From Bacillota bacterium (lineage in GTDB: Bacteria > Bacillota > Clostridia > Christensenellales > Christensenellaceae): 64,000 nucleotides of DNA. Under the pieces are notes generated by a model that was given only the letters and a program-made list of their open reading frames with translations, had not been told where the DNA came from and did not search any database. Location of the stretch: the NCBI GenBank assembly GCA_023408315.1, contig JAEYKI010000006.1, forward strand, positions 186,001 to 250,000, read 5' to 3'. A program made the translations under genes and the position numbers. This document shows positions 40,627 through 49,365 of this stretch, in pieces (the first letter of the stretch is position 1; each line of letters starts with the position of its first letter).

Positions 40627-42242
40627 TACGCCCCACTCCTGTCCAGCACCACAGCCTCCCAGGGCTTCAGTATGCCGTCGTATTCTGTTCGCCCGCAGTT
40701 TGATACCACAACGTTTCCGCCGCAGGACTCTTTTTGCGCCGTTTTTCCAAAGTTCAGCAGAATACGGTAAATCTGGCCCTTGTATTTCCGTTCATAAATA
40801 AACAAATGTCCCACTGCTTTAATCAGCGTAAAATCACCATATTTCAGCGTTTCGCTTCCAGCGCGCAGGGCAATCATCCGCTTATAAAAATTCAGTATAG
40901 ATTTGGGATCACGCTGTTGCGCGGCATAGTTGATGCGCATGTAATTATGGTTAATGCCAAGCCAGGGCTTGCCGGCTGTGAAGCCCGCGTTTTTCCCCGC
41001 CGTCCACTGCATGGGCGTGCGCGCGTTGTCCCGCGACGATCTTTTAATCATCCGCCACCGGGCAGAAGCCGGAAAATGCAGCTTATTCGCAAACCTGTAT
41101 ATGTTGTGGGATTCCACATCCTGAATCTGGCCCATGCCTGTAAAGTCAAAATTCGTCATGCCGATCTCCTGGCCCTGGTAAATAAACGGCGTTCCGCGCA
41201 GCGTCAGGAGCATCAGGCACAGCAGCTTGGCGGACTCTTCCCAATATTCCGCGTCGTCCCCAAAACGGGAGACGCTCCGCGGCTGGTCATGATTTTCCAG
41301 ATAGTTGGCGTTCCACTCCAGGGCGTTCTGCCATTTTGCAACTGTGCGGCCAAAGCGGCCGGCGTCGAATTTCCGTTTAAACCACTTCACCAGAAACTGA
41401 TCCGTCTCCATGTGCTCAAAAGAAAAAATCATGTCCAGTTCGCCGCGGCTTTCATCGCACAGTTCCTTGCCCATCTGCGGGGTCACAAAAACGGTCTCGC
41501 CCACGGTAAAGCAATCGTACCTGCTCAAAACCTCCCGCCGCAGGGTTCTTAAAATCTCGTGCGCGCCCGGCTGCGATACATAATATTCCATTCCCTTCAG
41601 CAGAAGCTTATTACTGTTTTCAAGAGAAGATTTATAAATAATATTGATCACGTCGCACCTGAAACCGGAGATGCCGCGCTCCAGCCAGAAGCGCATAATC
41701 TTCTTGATTTCTTCAATAACTTTGGGGTTATGGTAATTTAAATCGGGCTGCTTTTTGGCAAACAAATGCAGGTAGTATTCGCCGCTTTCATCATCCAACT
41801 CCCAGCAGCCGCCTCCAAAAAGGCTGATCCAGTTGTTGGGCGGCCCGCCGTCTTTTCCCGGCCTCCATATATAATAGTCCCTGTATGGGCTGCTTTTATC
41901 CCGGCTCCGCCTGAACCATTCATGTTCGTCCGATGTGTGGTTGATTACCAGATCCATCACCAAGCGGATATCCCGGGCCGCCGCCTCGCGAATCAGCCAG
42001 TCCATATCCTCCATTGTGCCGTATCTTGGGTCCACATTTCGGTAGTCGCTGATATCGTAGCCATTGTCCGCGTCAGGGGAACAGTATAAAGGCCCCAGCC
42101 ATATAATGCCTATCCCAAGAGCGCAAAGGTCGTCCAGGCGGGCGATAATGCCGCGAATATCGCCCACACCGTCTCCGTTGGAATCTGCAAAGCTGCGGGG
42201 GTATATTTGATACACCGCGCGATCCTGCCACCATTTTGCCAT
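40626..42242 (-). CDS. Alpha-glucosidase, glycoside hydrolase family 13 (oligo-1,6-glucosidase type)
   Basis: 538 residues. First gene of the operon. GH13 regions: DLVINH (96-103 area), nucleophile Asp197 in GFRCDVIN, acid/base Glu249 in FTVGETV, transition-state Asp319 in YLENHDQPR. The residue after the nucleophile is Val198; in this subfamily Val at this site goes with alpha-1,6 specificity (isomaltase-like), whereas alpha-1,4 enzymes have Thr or Ala. The ribosome site GGAG is followed by AACAC and CTCC just before the ATG, so the site could fold into a four-bp hairpin. Upstream a TATACT -10-like sequence is visible without a good -35. Confidence 0.95.
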   Translation of the reverse strand: MAKWWQDRAVYQIYPRSFADSNGDGVGDIRGIIARLDDLCALGIGIIWLGPLYCSPDADNGYDISDYRNVDPRYGTMEDMDWLIREAAARDIRLVMDLVINHTSDEHEWFRRSRDKSSPYRDYYIWRPGKDGGPPNNWISLFGGGCWELDDESGEYYLHLFAKKQPDLNYHNPKVIEEIKKIMRFWLERGISGFRCDVINIIYKSSLENSNKLLLKGMEYYVSQPGAHEILRTLRREVLSRYDCFTVGETVFVTPQMGKELCDESRGELDMIFSFEHMETDQFLVKWFKRKFDAGRFGRTVAKWQNALEWNANYLENHDQPRSVSRFGDDAEYWEESAKLLCLMLLTLRGTPFIYQGQEIGMTNFDFTGMGQIQDVESHNIYRFANKLHFPASARWRMIKRSSRDNARTPMQWTAGKNAGFTAGKPWLGINHNYMRINYAAQQRDPKSILNFYKRMIALRAGSETLKYGDFTLIKAVGHLFIYERKYKGQIYRILLNFGKTAQKESCGGNVVVSNCGRTEYDGILKPWEAVVLDRSGA

Positions 42243-42396
42243 GGAGGTGTTCTCCTTATAAAACTGACTATTTGAATTTTAAAAATATGGAAATGTATTT
42301 ATTTTAATTTTAGTATAATCTTCCTGATTTAGCAATATAAAAATATCTTACTGCTGAATTTTGACGCATTTATTTTAAACCGGCGGATAACAGTTG

Positions 42397-42431
42397 AAAA
42401 AAGAGAGCCGTCCGCCGGACGGCTCTCTTTT
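42397..42431 (-). terminator. Strong intrinsic terminator of ABC transporter 2 operon
   Basis: GAGAGCCGTCC (42403-42413) pairs perfectly with GGACGGCTCTC (42417-42427), flanked by six As and four Ts; 33 bp after the permease stop. It can act in both directions. Confidence 0.88.
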
Positions 42432-42463
42432 AAATGGCAGATAGCACGCTTTAAAAACAATGA

Positions 42464-43435
42464 TTACCTGTTTTTTGTACCCACGTTGCTTACAAACACC
42501 GCGCCTACAATAATCGCGCCAAGCACAATGTACTGGTAGAAAGATTCAACGCCAAGCAGATTAAGGGAGTTGGAAATCACGCCAATCAGCACTGTGCCCA
42601 AAAAAGCGCCCCATATGCTTCCTCTGCCGCCCGACAGGGATACCCCGCCTATAACGGCAGCGGCAATCGCCTGCATCAGCAGGGAATCGCCCATCACAGA
42701 GTTGCCCGAGTTGATGCGGGACAACAGTATCATAGCCGCAATGCCCAGAAGCCCGCCGTTGAGCATGTATATATACATCTTGTTCCGCCTGATCTTGATG
42801 CCGGATAAATAGGCGGCTTCCGTATTGTTGCCAATCGCGTACGCCCTTCGGCCGAATTTGGTAAACTTAAGAACCAGGAACATCACCACAAAAACGGTAA
42901 TCAGGAACAAAACCGGAATGGGTATAAATTCAAACAGTTTGTCTCTGCCAAATGTAAATCCCTCGGAGGCAGGCAGGTTGTTGCCGTGGGTTACCAGCAG
43001 CGTTAAGCCCTGATAAACACTCATCATGCCCAGCGTAATAATAAACGGTTCCGCCTTGCTCAGCACCACCAATGCGCCGTTCAGCGCGCCGCAGCCAAGA
43101 GCAAGCAAAAGCCCGAACAATACGGACATTTCCACACTGAACCCCATGCCCATCAAAGCCGCCGCAGAGCAGCCGGAGAACGATACAACGGTACCCAGCG
43201 TAAGGTCTATGCCTCCCGAGATCATAACGATCGCGGCGCCTGCCGCAGCGATTCCAAGCGCCGTGATCTGCGTCAGTATGTTCATTATATTCTTTGTCTG
43301 GTAAAAGCGGTCCGTAGCGACACACATGATTATAATAATTACAGCCAGAGCAATCCCCAGCAGCAATATCTGCGATTTGGACTTATTTCTTAATATACTT
43401 TGAAAGCCCTTTGATATTCCAGCGCATTCATTCAT
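42464..43435 (-). CDS. Ribose-type ABC transporter permease, transporter 2
   Basis: 323 residues, eight to ten membrane segments, RbsC family: VMISGGIDLTLGTVVSF and AIAAAVIGGVSLSGGRGSIWG blocks, NTEAAYLSGIK cytoplasmic loop that contacts the ATPase. Last gene of an operon with one binding protein, the ATPase-AraC fusion and a complete two-domain ATPase. AGGAGG site. Four bases separate it from the ATPase gene. Confidence 0.93.
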   Translation of the reverse strand: MNECAGISKGFQSILRNKSKSQILLLGIALAVIIIIMCVATDRFYQTKNIMNILTQITALGIAAAGAAIVMISGGIDLTLGTVVSFSGCSAAALMGMGFSVEMSVLFGLLLALGCGALNGALVVLSKAEPFIITLGMMSVYQGLTLLVTHGNNLPASEGFTFGRDKLFEFIPIPVLFLITVFVVMFLVLKFTKFGRRAYAIGNNTEAAYLSGIKIRRNKMYIYMLNGGLLGIAAMILLSRINSGNSVMGDSLLMQAIAAAVIGGVSLSGGRGSIWGAFLGTVLIGVISNSLNLLGVESFYQYIVLGAIIVGAVFVSNVGTKNR

Positions 43436-43439
43436 GATC

Positions 43440-44939
43440 TCATCCTCCTATTGATACTGCGAGTATCGTTTCCTCGTTTATTTCATCGCCGTTCAGTTCG
43501 GCTACCATTTTTTTATCCTTCATTACCGCAACCCTGTCGCTCATGGCAATGAGTTCGGGCATATCGGACGATATCATGATGATAAACTTTCCTTCGCGCG
43601 CAAGCTCCAGCATCAGTTTATAAACATCTTCTTTTGCGCCAATATCTATTCCCTTTGTAGGTTCGTCAAAAATAACAACCTCCGCATCCGCATACAACCA
43701 TTTGGCCAGTACAACTTTTTGCTGGTTGCCGCCCGAAAGATATTTAATTTCCTGATCGGGCCCCTGTGTTTTGATCTGAATCTTCTTAATATAATCTTTT
43801 AAAACTTTGTTTTCTTTCTGCTGGTGCAACAGCATGCCTTTTCTTTTATTAATGGCGGCGGAAACAAAATTCCAGCCGACGCTGTGGTCCAGAAAAAGTC
43901 CGGTCTGCTGGCGGTCTTCGGTAATCAGGCATATACCGTTCCTGATTGCGGAATACGGATCCTTGGCCGTCACATCCCTGCCGTCTATCAGCACCTGCCC
44001 GCAGTCCGGCTTTACGGCCCCAAACAGCACGTTGGCAAGTTCGGACCGGCCCGAACCCACCATGCCGCCCACACCCAAAATCTCGCCGCGTTTCATAATA
44101 AAAGACGTCTTTTGAAGATAATCTTTTTTAAACAGGTCGCGCACTTCCAGAAGGCCCGTGCCTTTGTCCACCTCTTCCCGGTTGTAAAACATGCTCATAT
44201 CACGGCCGACCATGTCCCGGATGAGCGATTGCTCTGTAATTTCTTCCCGGGTATAGCACGATATTTTTTTGCCGTCCCTAAGCACGGTCACGCGGTCCGC
44301 CAGCTCAAACACCTCATCCAGGTGGTGGGAGATATAAATCACGCCAATGCTCCGGGCCGCCACTCTTTTCACAAGCTCCATCAGCGTTGTTTTTTCCTGT
44401 TTACCATACGACGCAGTAGGCTCGTCCAGAATCAGCACCTTTGCCTCCTGCGCCAGCGCCCTTGCAATCTGTACCGCCTGGCGCTCCGTAATGTCCAGAT
44501 CGCCCAGCCGCTTGGCGGGGTCTATTTTCATTCCGGTTTCCGCCAGCTTCTCCGCCGCTTTTTTAATCAGTTTTTTGTAATTCATAAATCCGCTTTTATT
44601 GGTAACATAGTCCCCCATAAAAACGTTTTCCGCAACCGTAAGGTCCGGCATTAAAAACTGGTTCTGGTAGATGGTCTGGACGCCAAGTTTTTTCAGGGCT
44701 TCCGGATCAAAATTCTTCACTTCGCATCCGTCAATCCAAACCCTGCCCGAATCCGGCACGTATGCGCCCGATAGAATTTTGATAAATGTTGATTTACCCG
44801 CACCGTTCTCGCCGCAGAGGCAATGTATTTCGCCTTCCAACAAGTCAAAGGAGACATTGTCAAAAACCGTTATGCCCGAAAAACATTTGCTGCAATCTTC
44901 AACATGAACGACGACACGGGGTCTGGCTTTGCTCATCAT
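43440..44939 (-). CDS. Ribose-type ABC transporter ATPase, transporter 2
   Basis: 499 residues, two ATPase domains. First: Walker A GENGAGKST, signature LDITERQ, Walker B VLILDEPTASYG, His in YISHHLDE. Second: signature YLSGGNQQK, Walker B VVIFDEPTKGIDIG. Complete catalytic residues, so this is the working motor. Its first domain is clearly the closest relative in the window of the ATPase part of the fusion protein at 45087 (shared GFMNYKKL/GFLNYKKL and DRVTVLR..GK blocks). Two ATGs in a row at 44939/44936; GAGGG lies 5 to 8 bases upstream. Confidence 0.94.
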   Translation of the reverse strand: MMSKARPRVVVHVEDCSKCFSGITVFDNVSFDLLEGEIHCLCGENGAGKSTFIKILSGAYVPDSGRVWIDGCEVKNFDPEALKKLGVQTIYQNQFLMPDLTVAENVFMGDYVTNKSGFMNYKKLIKKAAEKLAETGMKIDPAKRLGDLDITERQAVQIARALAQEAKVLILDEPTASYGKQEKTTLMELVKRVAARSIGVIYISHHLDEVFELADRVTVLRDGKKISCYTREEITEQSLIRDMVGRDMSMFYNREEVDKGTGLLEVRDLFKKDYLQKTSFIMKRGEILGVGGMVGSGRSELANVLFGAVKPDCGQVLIDGRDVTAKDPYSAIRNGICLITEDRQQTGLFLDHSVGWNFVSAAINKRKGMLLHQQKENKVLKDYIKKIQIKTQGPDQEIKYLSGGNQQKVVLAKWLYADAEVVIFDEPTKGIDIGAKEDVYKLMLELAREGKFIIMISSDMPELIAMSDRVAVMKDKKMVAELNGDEINEETILAVSIGG

Positions 44940-45086
44940 TCAAACCCTCATTCCTTTTCTTTTTATAGATTATACATTTGAGTAAAAGTAGGGCCTTAAA
45001 CCCGGACTCAATTATTACATAACGCACCGGAAATGTCGTTTATGGCAGTATACTTTTATACGTATTTGTTTGCTAAAACGAGAAAT

Positions 45087-46238
45087 TCAGATTCCCTTTG
45101 TTTTTCTGAATTCTTTGGGCGTCATATCCGTATATTTTTTAAACAGCACGGAGAAGTACTGAGAATTGGGAATGCCGACGTCGCTTGCTATTTCCGATAT
45201 TTTTTTATTTTTCTCCGCAAGCATACCCTTGCTTTTTTCTATCCTTTGCTTATAGATGTACTCCATAATGGACGTGCTCATATGGTTTTTAAAAAGCATC
45301 ATTAAATAACCGGGCGATATATGCACGGCGTCCGCCACATTTTTGGGCGTAAGCGCTTCATCCAGGTTTTCGTTAATATACCGGATGGCTGATTCCAGAT
45401 AATCCAGTATGTTCTTATTGTTTTCGGCCACGGCGGAAAGCTTGAAGAAAGTGGATTTATCCTCGTCGTCTTTTGTCAGGTTCAGGCAAATTGCTATCGT
45501 TTCGTCATATCCCACCATTTCCCGTATCATGGCTTGCGTGTTGAATGACTTCCGTTCCTCCACGCATACCCTTTTGCCTTCCCGCAATACGGTGATGCGG
45601 TCAGAAATCTTCAGTGCGTCCTCAATCATATGCGTAAAATACACAATGCCTATGCCCGAAGCAGACATATCCTTTAGTAATTCAAACAGTTTCTGTTTCT
45701 GGCCGTTTGTAAAGCTGGACGCAATATTGTCCGCCAGTACAATTTTTGCGTTGTTTGCGTACACCCGCGCAATCTGCACAATCTGTTTCTCAAATTCGGA
45801 AAGATTTACCGGGAGCGTATCCGGGTCTATAATTACGCCCATTTGCTTAAATATTTCCTCCGCTTTTTTGCGGAGCTTCTTATAATTTAAAAATCCCACC
45901 CGGTTCGCAATGTATTCGCCCATAAATATATTTTCGGAAACAGTCAGGTCCTGCATCAGGTAATGGCTTTCATACAGTGGCTGCGCGCCGATTTCACGCG
46001 CCATGCAGGGCGTAATCCTGCGGTGCCGCTTCCCAAAAAACTCAAGATATCCCGAATCAGCCGGAACAGCGCCAGAAAATATACGCATCATGGTAGACTT
46101 GCCCGCGCCCTTCAAGCCCAGAACAGCGTGAATCTCTCCTGCGTTTAGAGAAAAATTAATATTGGACAAAGCAATGGTGCCCAGGTATTCCTTGGATATG
46201 CCAATCGCTTTTAATAAGATATTGTTGCATACAGACAT
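45087..46238 (-). CDS. Fusion of a catalytically altered ABC ATPase domain with an AraC-type DNA-binding domain
   Basis: 383 residues from the ATG at 46238 (GAGGTGG site). Residues 1-250 are a single ABC ATPase domain of the RbsA first-half type: Walker A GLKGAGKST (41-49) intact, signature LSEFEKQ (146-152), His203 kept, but Walker B reads IVLADNIAS, so the catalytic glutamate is Asn171 and the following Pro-Thr are lost. It should bind ATP but hydrolyse poorly. Residues 280-380 are an AraC/XylS domain with two helix-turn-helix units (KNVADAVHISPGYLMMLFK and ISEIASDVGIPNSQYFSVLF). Encoded inside the operon of ABC transporter 2, with its own promoter. Probably a regulator that reports transporter or ATP state; no described equivalent is known to me. 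Confidence 0.88.
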   Translation of the reverse strand: MSVCNNILLKAIGISKEYLGTIALSNINFSLNAGEIHAVLGLKGAGKSTMMRIFSGAVPADSGYLEFFGKRHRRITPCMAREIGAQPLYESHYLMQDLTVSENIFMGEYIANRVGFLNYKKLRKKAEEIFKQMGVIIDPDTLPVNLSEFEKQIVQIARVYANNAKIVLADNIASSFTNGQKQKLFELLKDMSASGIGIVYFTHMIEDALKISDRITVLREGKRVCVEERKSFNTQAMIREMVGYDETIAICLNLTKDDEDKSTFFKLSAVAENNKNILDYLESAIRYINENLDEALTPKNVADAVHISPGYLMMLFKNHMSTSIMEYIYKQRIEKSKGMLAEKNKKISEIASDVGIPNSQYFSVLFKKYTDMTPKEFRKTKGI

Positions 46239-46352
46239 GTTTACCACCTCAAAATATTTTTTATGCCGCGGCAACTATTCAATTTTAGTTATCTGGAATT
46301 AAAACAATTTTCTAAATTATATAAAATAATTAAACAAAATTCTAATAGGACA

Positions 46353-46381
46353 ATCATATGTTAATCAAATATGTTTGTCAA
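46353..46381 (-). promoter_or_regulatory. Strong promoter of the ATPase-AraC fusion gene, with two CAAACAT motifs
   Basis: Minus strand TTGACA (46376-46381), 17-bp spacer, TATGAT (46353-46358). Motif GACAAACATATTTG (46366-46379) overlaps the -35 box and GGCAAACATTTCAC lies 17 bp upstream (46383-46396) as a direct repeat, a spacing normal for AraC-family half-sites. Related motifs are upstream of the binding-protein gene. Confidence 0.65.
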
Positions 46382-46484
46382 AGTGAAATGTTTGCCAAGG
46401 CCATATGACTCTGATGCACTTTTTTACAAATATAAACAAAATTTTTAAATAAAATAATTCAAAATATCCCATATAAAAACACAG

Positions 46485-46515
46485 AAAAATGGAACCTTTT
46501 TGAGGTTCCATTTTT
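46485..46515 (-). terminator. Hairpin terminator/attenuator after the binding-protein gene of transporter 2
   Basis: AAAAATGGAACC (46485-46496) pairs with GGTTCCATTTTT (46504-46515), loop of seven; 31 bp after the stop. It would separate high-level binding-protein message from the downstream regulator and transporter genes. The rest of the 308-bp gap is the promoter above and AT-rich sequence. Confidence 0.8.
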
Positions 46516-46546
46516 CCGGTGGATATAAACATGAAAGACCGGTTGT

Positions 46547-47668
46547 TTATTTGTCGTCGTATGTACCTGCAAAATATGCGTCCACACGGGCAACCGCCCA
46601 TTTCTTGTCCCATGTAACCAGGTCCGCATTATTCACGTTGCTGGAATCGATAATAAACGTGGGGGAATTGTACAATTCCGGAACAGTCTGCTTATCAAAG
46701 TATTTCAATATCTGTACAACCACATCTCCGCCGACATAAGAAGGAGGATTTGCAGCTGTTGCAAGCACTTCACCGGCTTTTATCATTTCAATACCGGGGT
46801 CGGAGCCATTCTGCGTAATCACTTTTACTTTGTCCAGCATATTATTCTCTTTCAGTACGCTTACAACGCCCGCGCACATATCTTCATTGTGAACAAAAAT
46901 TGCGTTAAAATCAAGGCCGGCGGATATCTCGTCTTCAGTGATTTTAATGGCGTCGTCGCGCTTCCAGTTGGCTGTTTTCTGGAATACGATTTTAATATCG
47001 CTCCTTGCTTTGATTCCATCGGCAAAGCCTCTGGATATCTCTTCCGCAATCCCCTGTCCAAGCTGGCCCTGTATCTCAAGAACATTTTGTGCGCCAGTCA
47101 TATTTTTAGCCATCCAGTCGCCATCCAGCTTACCCATGTCGTAGAAAGAGTTGCCGATAACGCTGGTGGGTTTGCCCGCGCCTTCCGAGGCCGTGGAACT
47201 CATCAGGAACAGCGGAACATTTGCTTCGTTGCATTTCTGTGCGTCAAGCTGGGCTGTATCGCTGTTTACCGCAAAGCATGCAATGGCGTCAACACCCTTG
47301 GAAATCATGTCTTCAACATTTGCAATTTCCGTCTGTGAACTGTACTGGGATAGCGCGGTGGTAACCGTCATGCCTGCGTATTCGGCTGCATTCTTTACGT
47401 CGTCCGCATACTGCTGGTAGTAAAATTCCGGGCCGGGCTGGATGATACCCAGTTTATACTTGTATCCACCCTTGCCCTTTGTGGAAGCTTCTGTGGAAGC
47501 CGAAGCGGCAGCAGACGATGCAGGCGCTACGGATGCGGCGGCAGACGATGCAGGCGCAGACGATGCAGGCTCGGACGATGCCGCCGGTTGCGTTGTTGAG
47601 CAAGCGGTAAACAGGACCAATGCCATAGCTGCTATAACAATGATCGCAATACCTTTTTTCATTTTCAT
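46547..47668 (-). CDS. Sugar ABC transporter substrate-binding lipoprotein, transporter 2
   Basis: 373 residues from the ATG at 47668, seven bases after AGGAGG; a longer frame to 47743 has no site. Lipobox LFTAC (Cys23), Ala/Ser/Pro-rich linker to about residue 65, then a ribose-binding-type domain: KLGIIQPGPEFYYQQ, VDAIACFAVNSDTAQLDA and DFNAIFVHNEDMCAG blocks. Opening with a G-P-E-F segment differs from the binding protein of transporter 1, so the ligand is probably different. First gene of the operon; has a TATAAT -10 box without a good -35, suggesting activation. Confidence 0.92.
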   Translation of the reverse strand: MKMKKGIAIIVIAAMALVLFTACSTTQPAASSEPASSAPASSAAASVAPASSAAASASTEASTKGKGGYKYKLGIIQPGPEFYYQQYADDVKNAAEYAGMTVTTALSQYSSQTEIANVEDMISKGVDAIACFAVNSDTAQLDAQKCNEANVPLFLMSSTASEGAGKPTSVIGNSFYDMGKLDGDWMAKNMTGAQNVLEIQGQLGQGIAEEISRGFADGIKARSDIKIVFQKTANWKRDDAIKITEDEISAGLDFNAIFVHNEDMCAGVVSVLKENNMLDKVKVITQNGSDPGIEMIKAGEVLATAANPPSYVGGDVVVQILKYFDKQTVPELYNSPTFIIDSSNVNNADLVTWDKKWAVARVDAYFAGTYDDK

Positions 47669-47757
47669 ACTATTTCCTCCTGGTTTATTATTCATGCCCG
47701 GATACCGGGCAAATAATTTGAAAATACAAGAAAAAGGAATCATGAAGTTTTAAATCC

Positions 47758-47971
47758 ATTATAACTGTTTCAAATAATTAGTCTTTCAGGGAAATGAAAT
47801 AAACGCAAAAAACGTTTGCCGCGCAAACATTTTTTTATACCGGGAAAAATGTTGTTTTGTAGAGGAGGAACATTTTTATAAAAAATGTTTGTTCAAAAAA
47901 CATCTTGTTTTTCTTCGTTTGCTTTTTTAAATATTTTCAGTATCATTAAACTAAATTCTCTTACTTATAAT
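47758..47971. promoter_or_regulatory. Divergent control region between transporter 2 and the URO-D gene
   Basis: Minus-strand -10 TATAAT at 47758-47763 lacks a consensus -35. Three CAAACAT-like motifs lie upstream: 47805-47820 (minus, GGCAAACGTTTTTTGC), 47823-47835 (plus, GCAAACATTTTTT) and 47878-47894 (minus, GAACAAACATTTTTTAT). AACATTTTT arms form two inverted repeats, 47826-47853 and the perfect 47869-47889. A plus-strand -10 TATAAT lies at 47966-47971. Motifs match those at the promoter of the ATPase-AraC fusion, so that protein may activate here. Confidence 0.5.
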
Positions 47972-48006
47972 ACAAATTTAAAATTAAATAGTATGGAGGT
48001 ATGGCT

Positions 48007-49251
48007 ATGTCAAATGTGCAAGAACAGTATACCGCACGCCTAAAAAGAGTAACGGACGCAACAAAACTCATTGAACCGGACAGAGTGCCCCTTGTTCCGG
48101 TGTTTCAGGCATTCCCGATCTATTATGCCGGAACCTGCACCATTCAGGACGCAATGGAAGATTTCAGCCGCGCGGAGCAAGCCTATGATATTTTTTACAA
48201 TGATTTCAAGCCCGACCTGGGGTGGGACCCCATCCTGTTCTTCCCCACAAACTATATGGAAACATCGGGCATCACCTGGTTCCGCTGGCCGGGCAAGCAT
48301 ATAGAAGACCCCAACACCATGTACCAGTATATTGAAGGCGAGTACATGAAGGGCGACGAATACCACGAGGCCACCATGGACATCACAAAGTTCATGATGA
48401 ATAAATGGATTCCCAGAAGCTTTTCCAACCTGCAGGGCCTCTCCAAGATTGATTTCCGCAATTCCATGTGGTTTGGCCATATGGGCGAATTTGCGGCCTT
48501 CTCCGACCCGGAAGTAATCGCTTCCCTGGATACTCTGGTAAAAACGGGCAAGCAGTTGATGGACTGGTTCATCAAGCTGGGCAACTACCAGGAAAAGATG
48601 AAAACAAAATTCGGAATACCTCTTTTATACGCAGGCTTTGCCTATGCGCCCTTTGATATGATCGGCGACAGCATGCGTGGCACAGTGGAAATACTGATGG
48701 ATATGTACGACCGCCCGGACGAGCTCCTGGCTTTGATCGACGTTGTTACGGAATTCGCAATCAAAGACACAATTGCCGGATGTTCGGGCAAGCAGACGCC
48801 GTATGTTTGGTACTGGCTGCACAAGGGCGTGGACGCGTTCATGAGCGACGAACAGTTTAAAACGTTCTACTGGCCTTCGCTCTTAAAACACATTACCGCC
48901 GTTGCAGACGCAGGCCTTGTGCCTGTGATCTACGTGGAAGGCGCGTATAACAACCGCCTGGAATACTTAAAGGAAGTACCCCCGGGGAAATGCATCTTCT
49001 CTTTTGAATATACGGATATGCAAAAAGCCAAAAAAGCCCTGGGCGGCCACAGCTGCATCATGGGCGACGTACCCGCGGTAATGCTGACCTACGGAGAAAA
49101 ACAGGAAGTTGTGGATTACTGCAAAATGCTGATAGATACCTGCGCGCCGGGCGGCGGATTTATTATGGACAGCGGCACCATGATAGACGACGCCAAAGTG
49201 GAAAACATTGAAGCCATGTTTGAAACAACTTTTACTTATGGCAAAAGGTAA
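48007..49251 (+). CDS. Uroporphyrinogen-decarboxylase-family protein (methyltransferase-like)
   Basis: 414 residues from the ATG at 48007, six bases after GGAGGT; the ATG at 48001 touches that site. TIM-barrel of the URO-D superfamily, recognised by the C-terminal CAPGGGFIMDSGTMIDDAK block and the central MGDVPAVMLTYG. In anaerobes many such proteins are corrinoid-dependent methyltransferases or O-demethylation partners; true heme biosynthesis is unlikely because no other heme gene is near. Its charged N-terminal IEPDRVPLVP block is also typical of that branch. No corrinoid protein is adjacent. Terminator follows. Confidence 0.85.
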   Translation: MSNVQEQYTARLKRVTDATKLIEPDRVPLVPVFQAFPIYYAGTCTIQDAMEDFSRAEQAYDIFYNDFKPDLGWDPILFFPTNYMETSGITWFRWPGKHIEDPNTMYQYIEGEYMKGDEYHEATMDITKFMMNKWIPRSFSNLQGLSKIDFRNSMWFGHMGEFAAFSDPEVIASLDTLVKTGKQLMDWFIKLGNYQEKMKTKFGIPLLYAGFAYAPFDMIGDSMRGTVEILMDMYDRPDELLALIDVVTEFAIKDTIAGCSGKQTPYVWYWLHKGVDAFMSDEQFKTFYWPSLLKHITAVADAGLVPVIYVEGAYNNRLEYLKEVPPGKCIFSFEYTDMQKAKKALGGHSCIMGDVPAVMLTYGEKQEVVDYCKMLIDTCAPGGGFIMDSGTMIDDAKVENIEAMFETTFTYGKR

Positions 49252-49276
49252 CGAAATACTGAATTTTTCAGACATA

Positions 49277-49304
49277 AAAAGGCGGGCAAAATTGCCTGCC
49301 TTTT
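49277..49304 (+). terminator. Intrinsic terminator after the URO-D family gene
   Basis: AAAAGGCGGGCA pairs with TGCCTGCCTTTT around a four-base loop (one G-U), 25 bp after the stop. Confidence 0.82.
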
Positions 49305-49365
49305 GTGTGCCGTCACTTATAAAAAAGCCAGGGGCTTTTTTTCAGCGAATCATTGCATATATTTC

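Noticed and set aside
47966..47976. Possible single ACAAA unit of the BMC regulon in front of the URO-D gene
   Set aside because: Only one unit directly after TATAAT, no second unit at plus or minus 9 bp and no TTGCAT -35.
48007..49251. True uroporphyrinogen decarboxylase (hemE)
   Set aside because: Family fold is present, but length and context differ from HemE and no heme genes are near.
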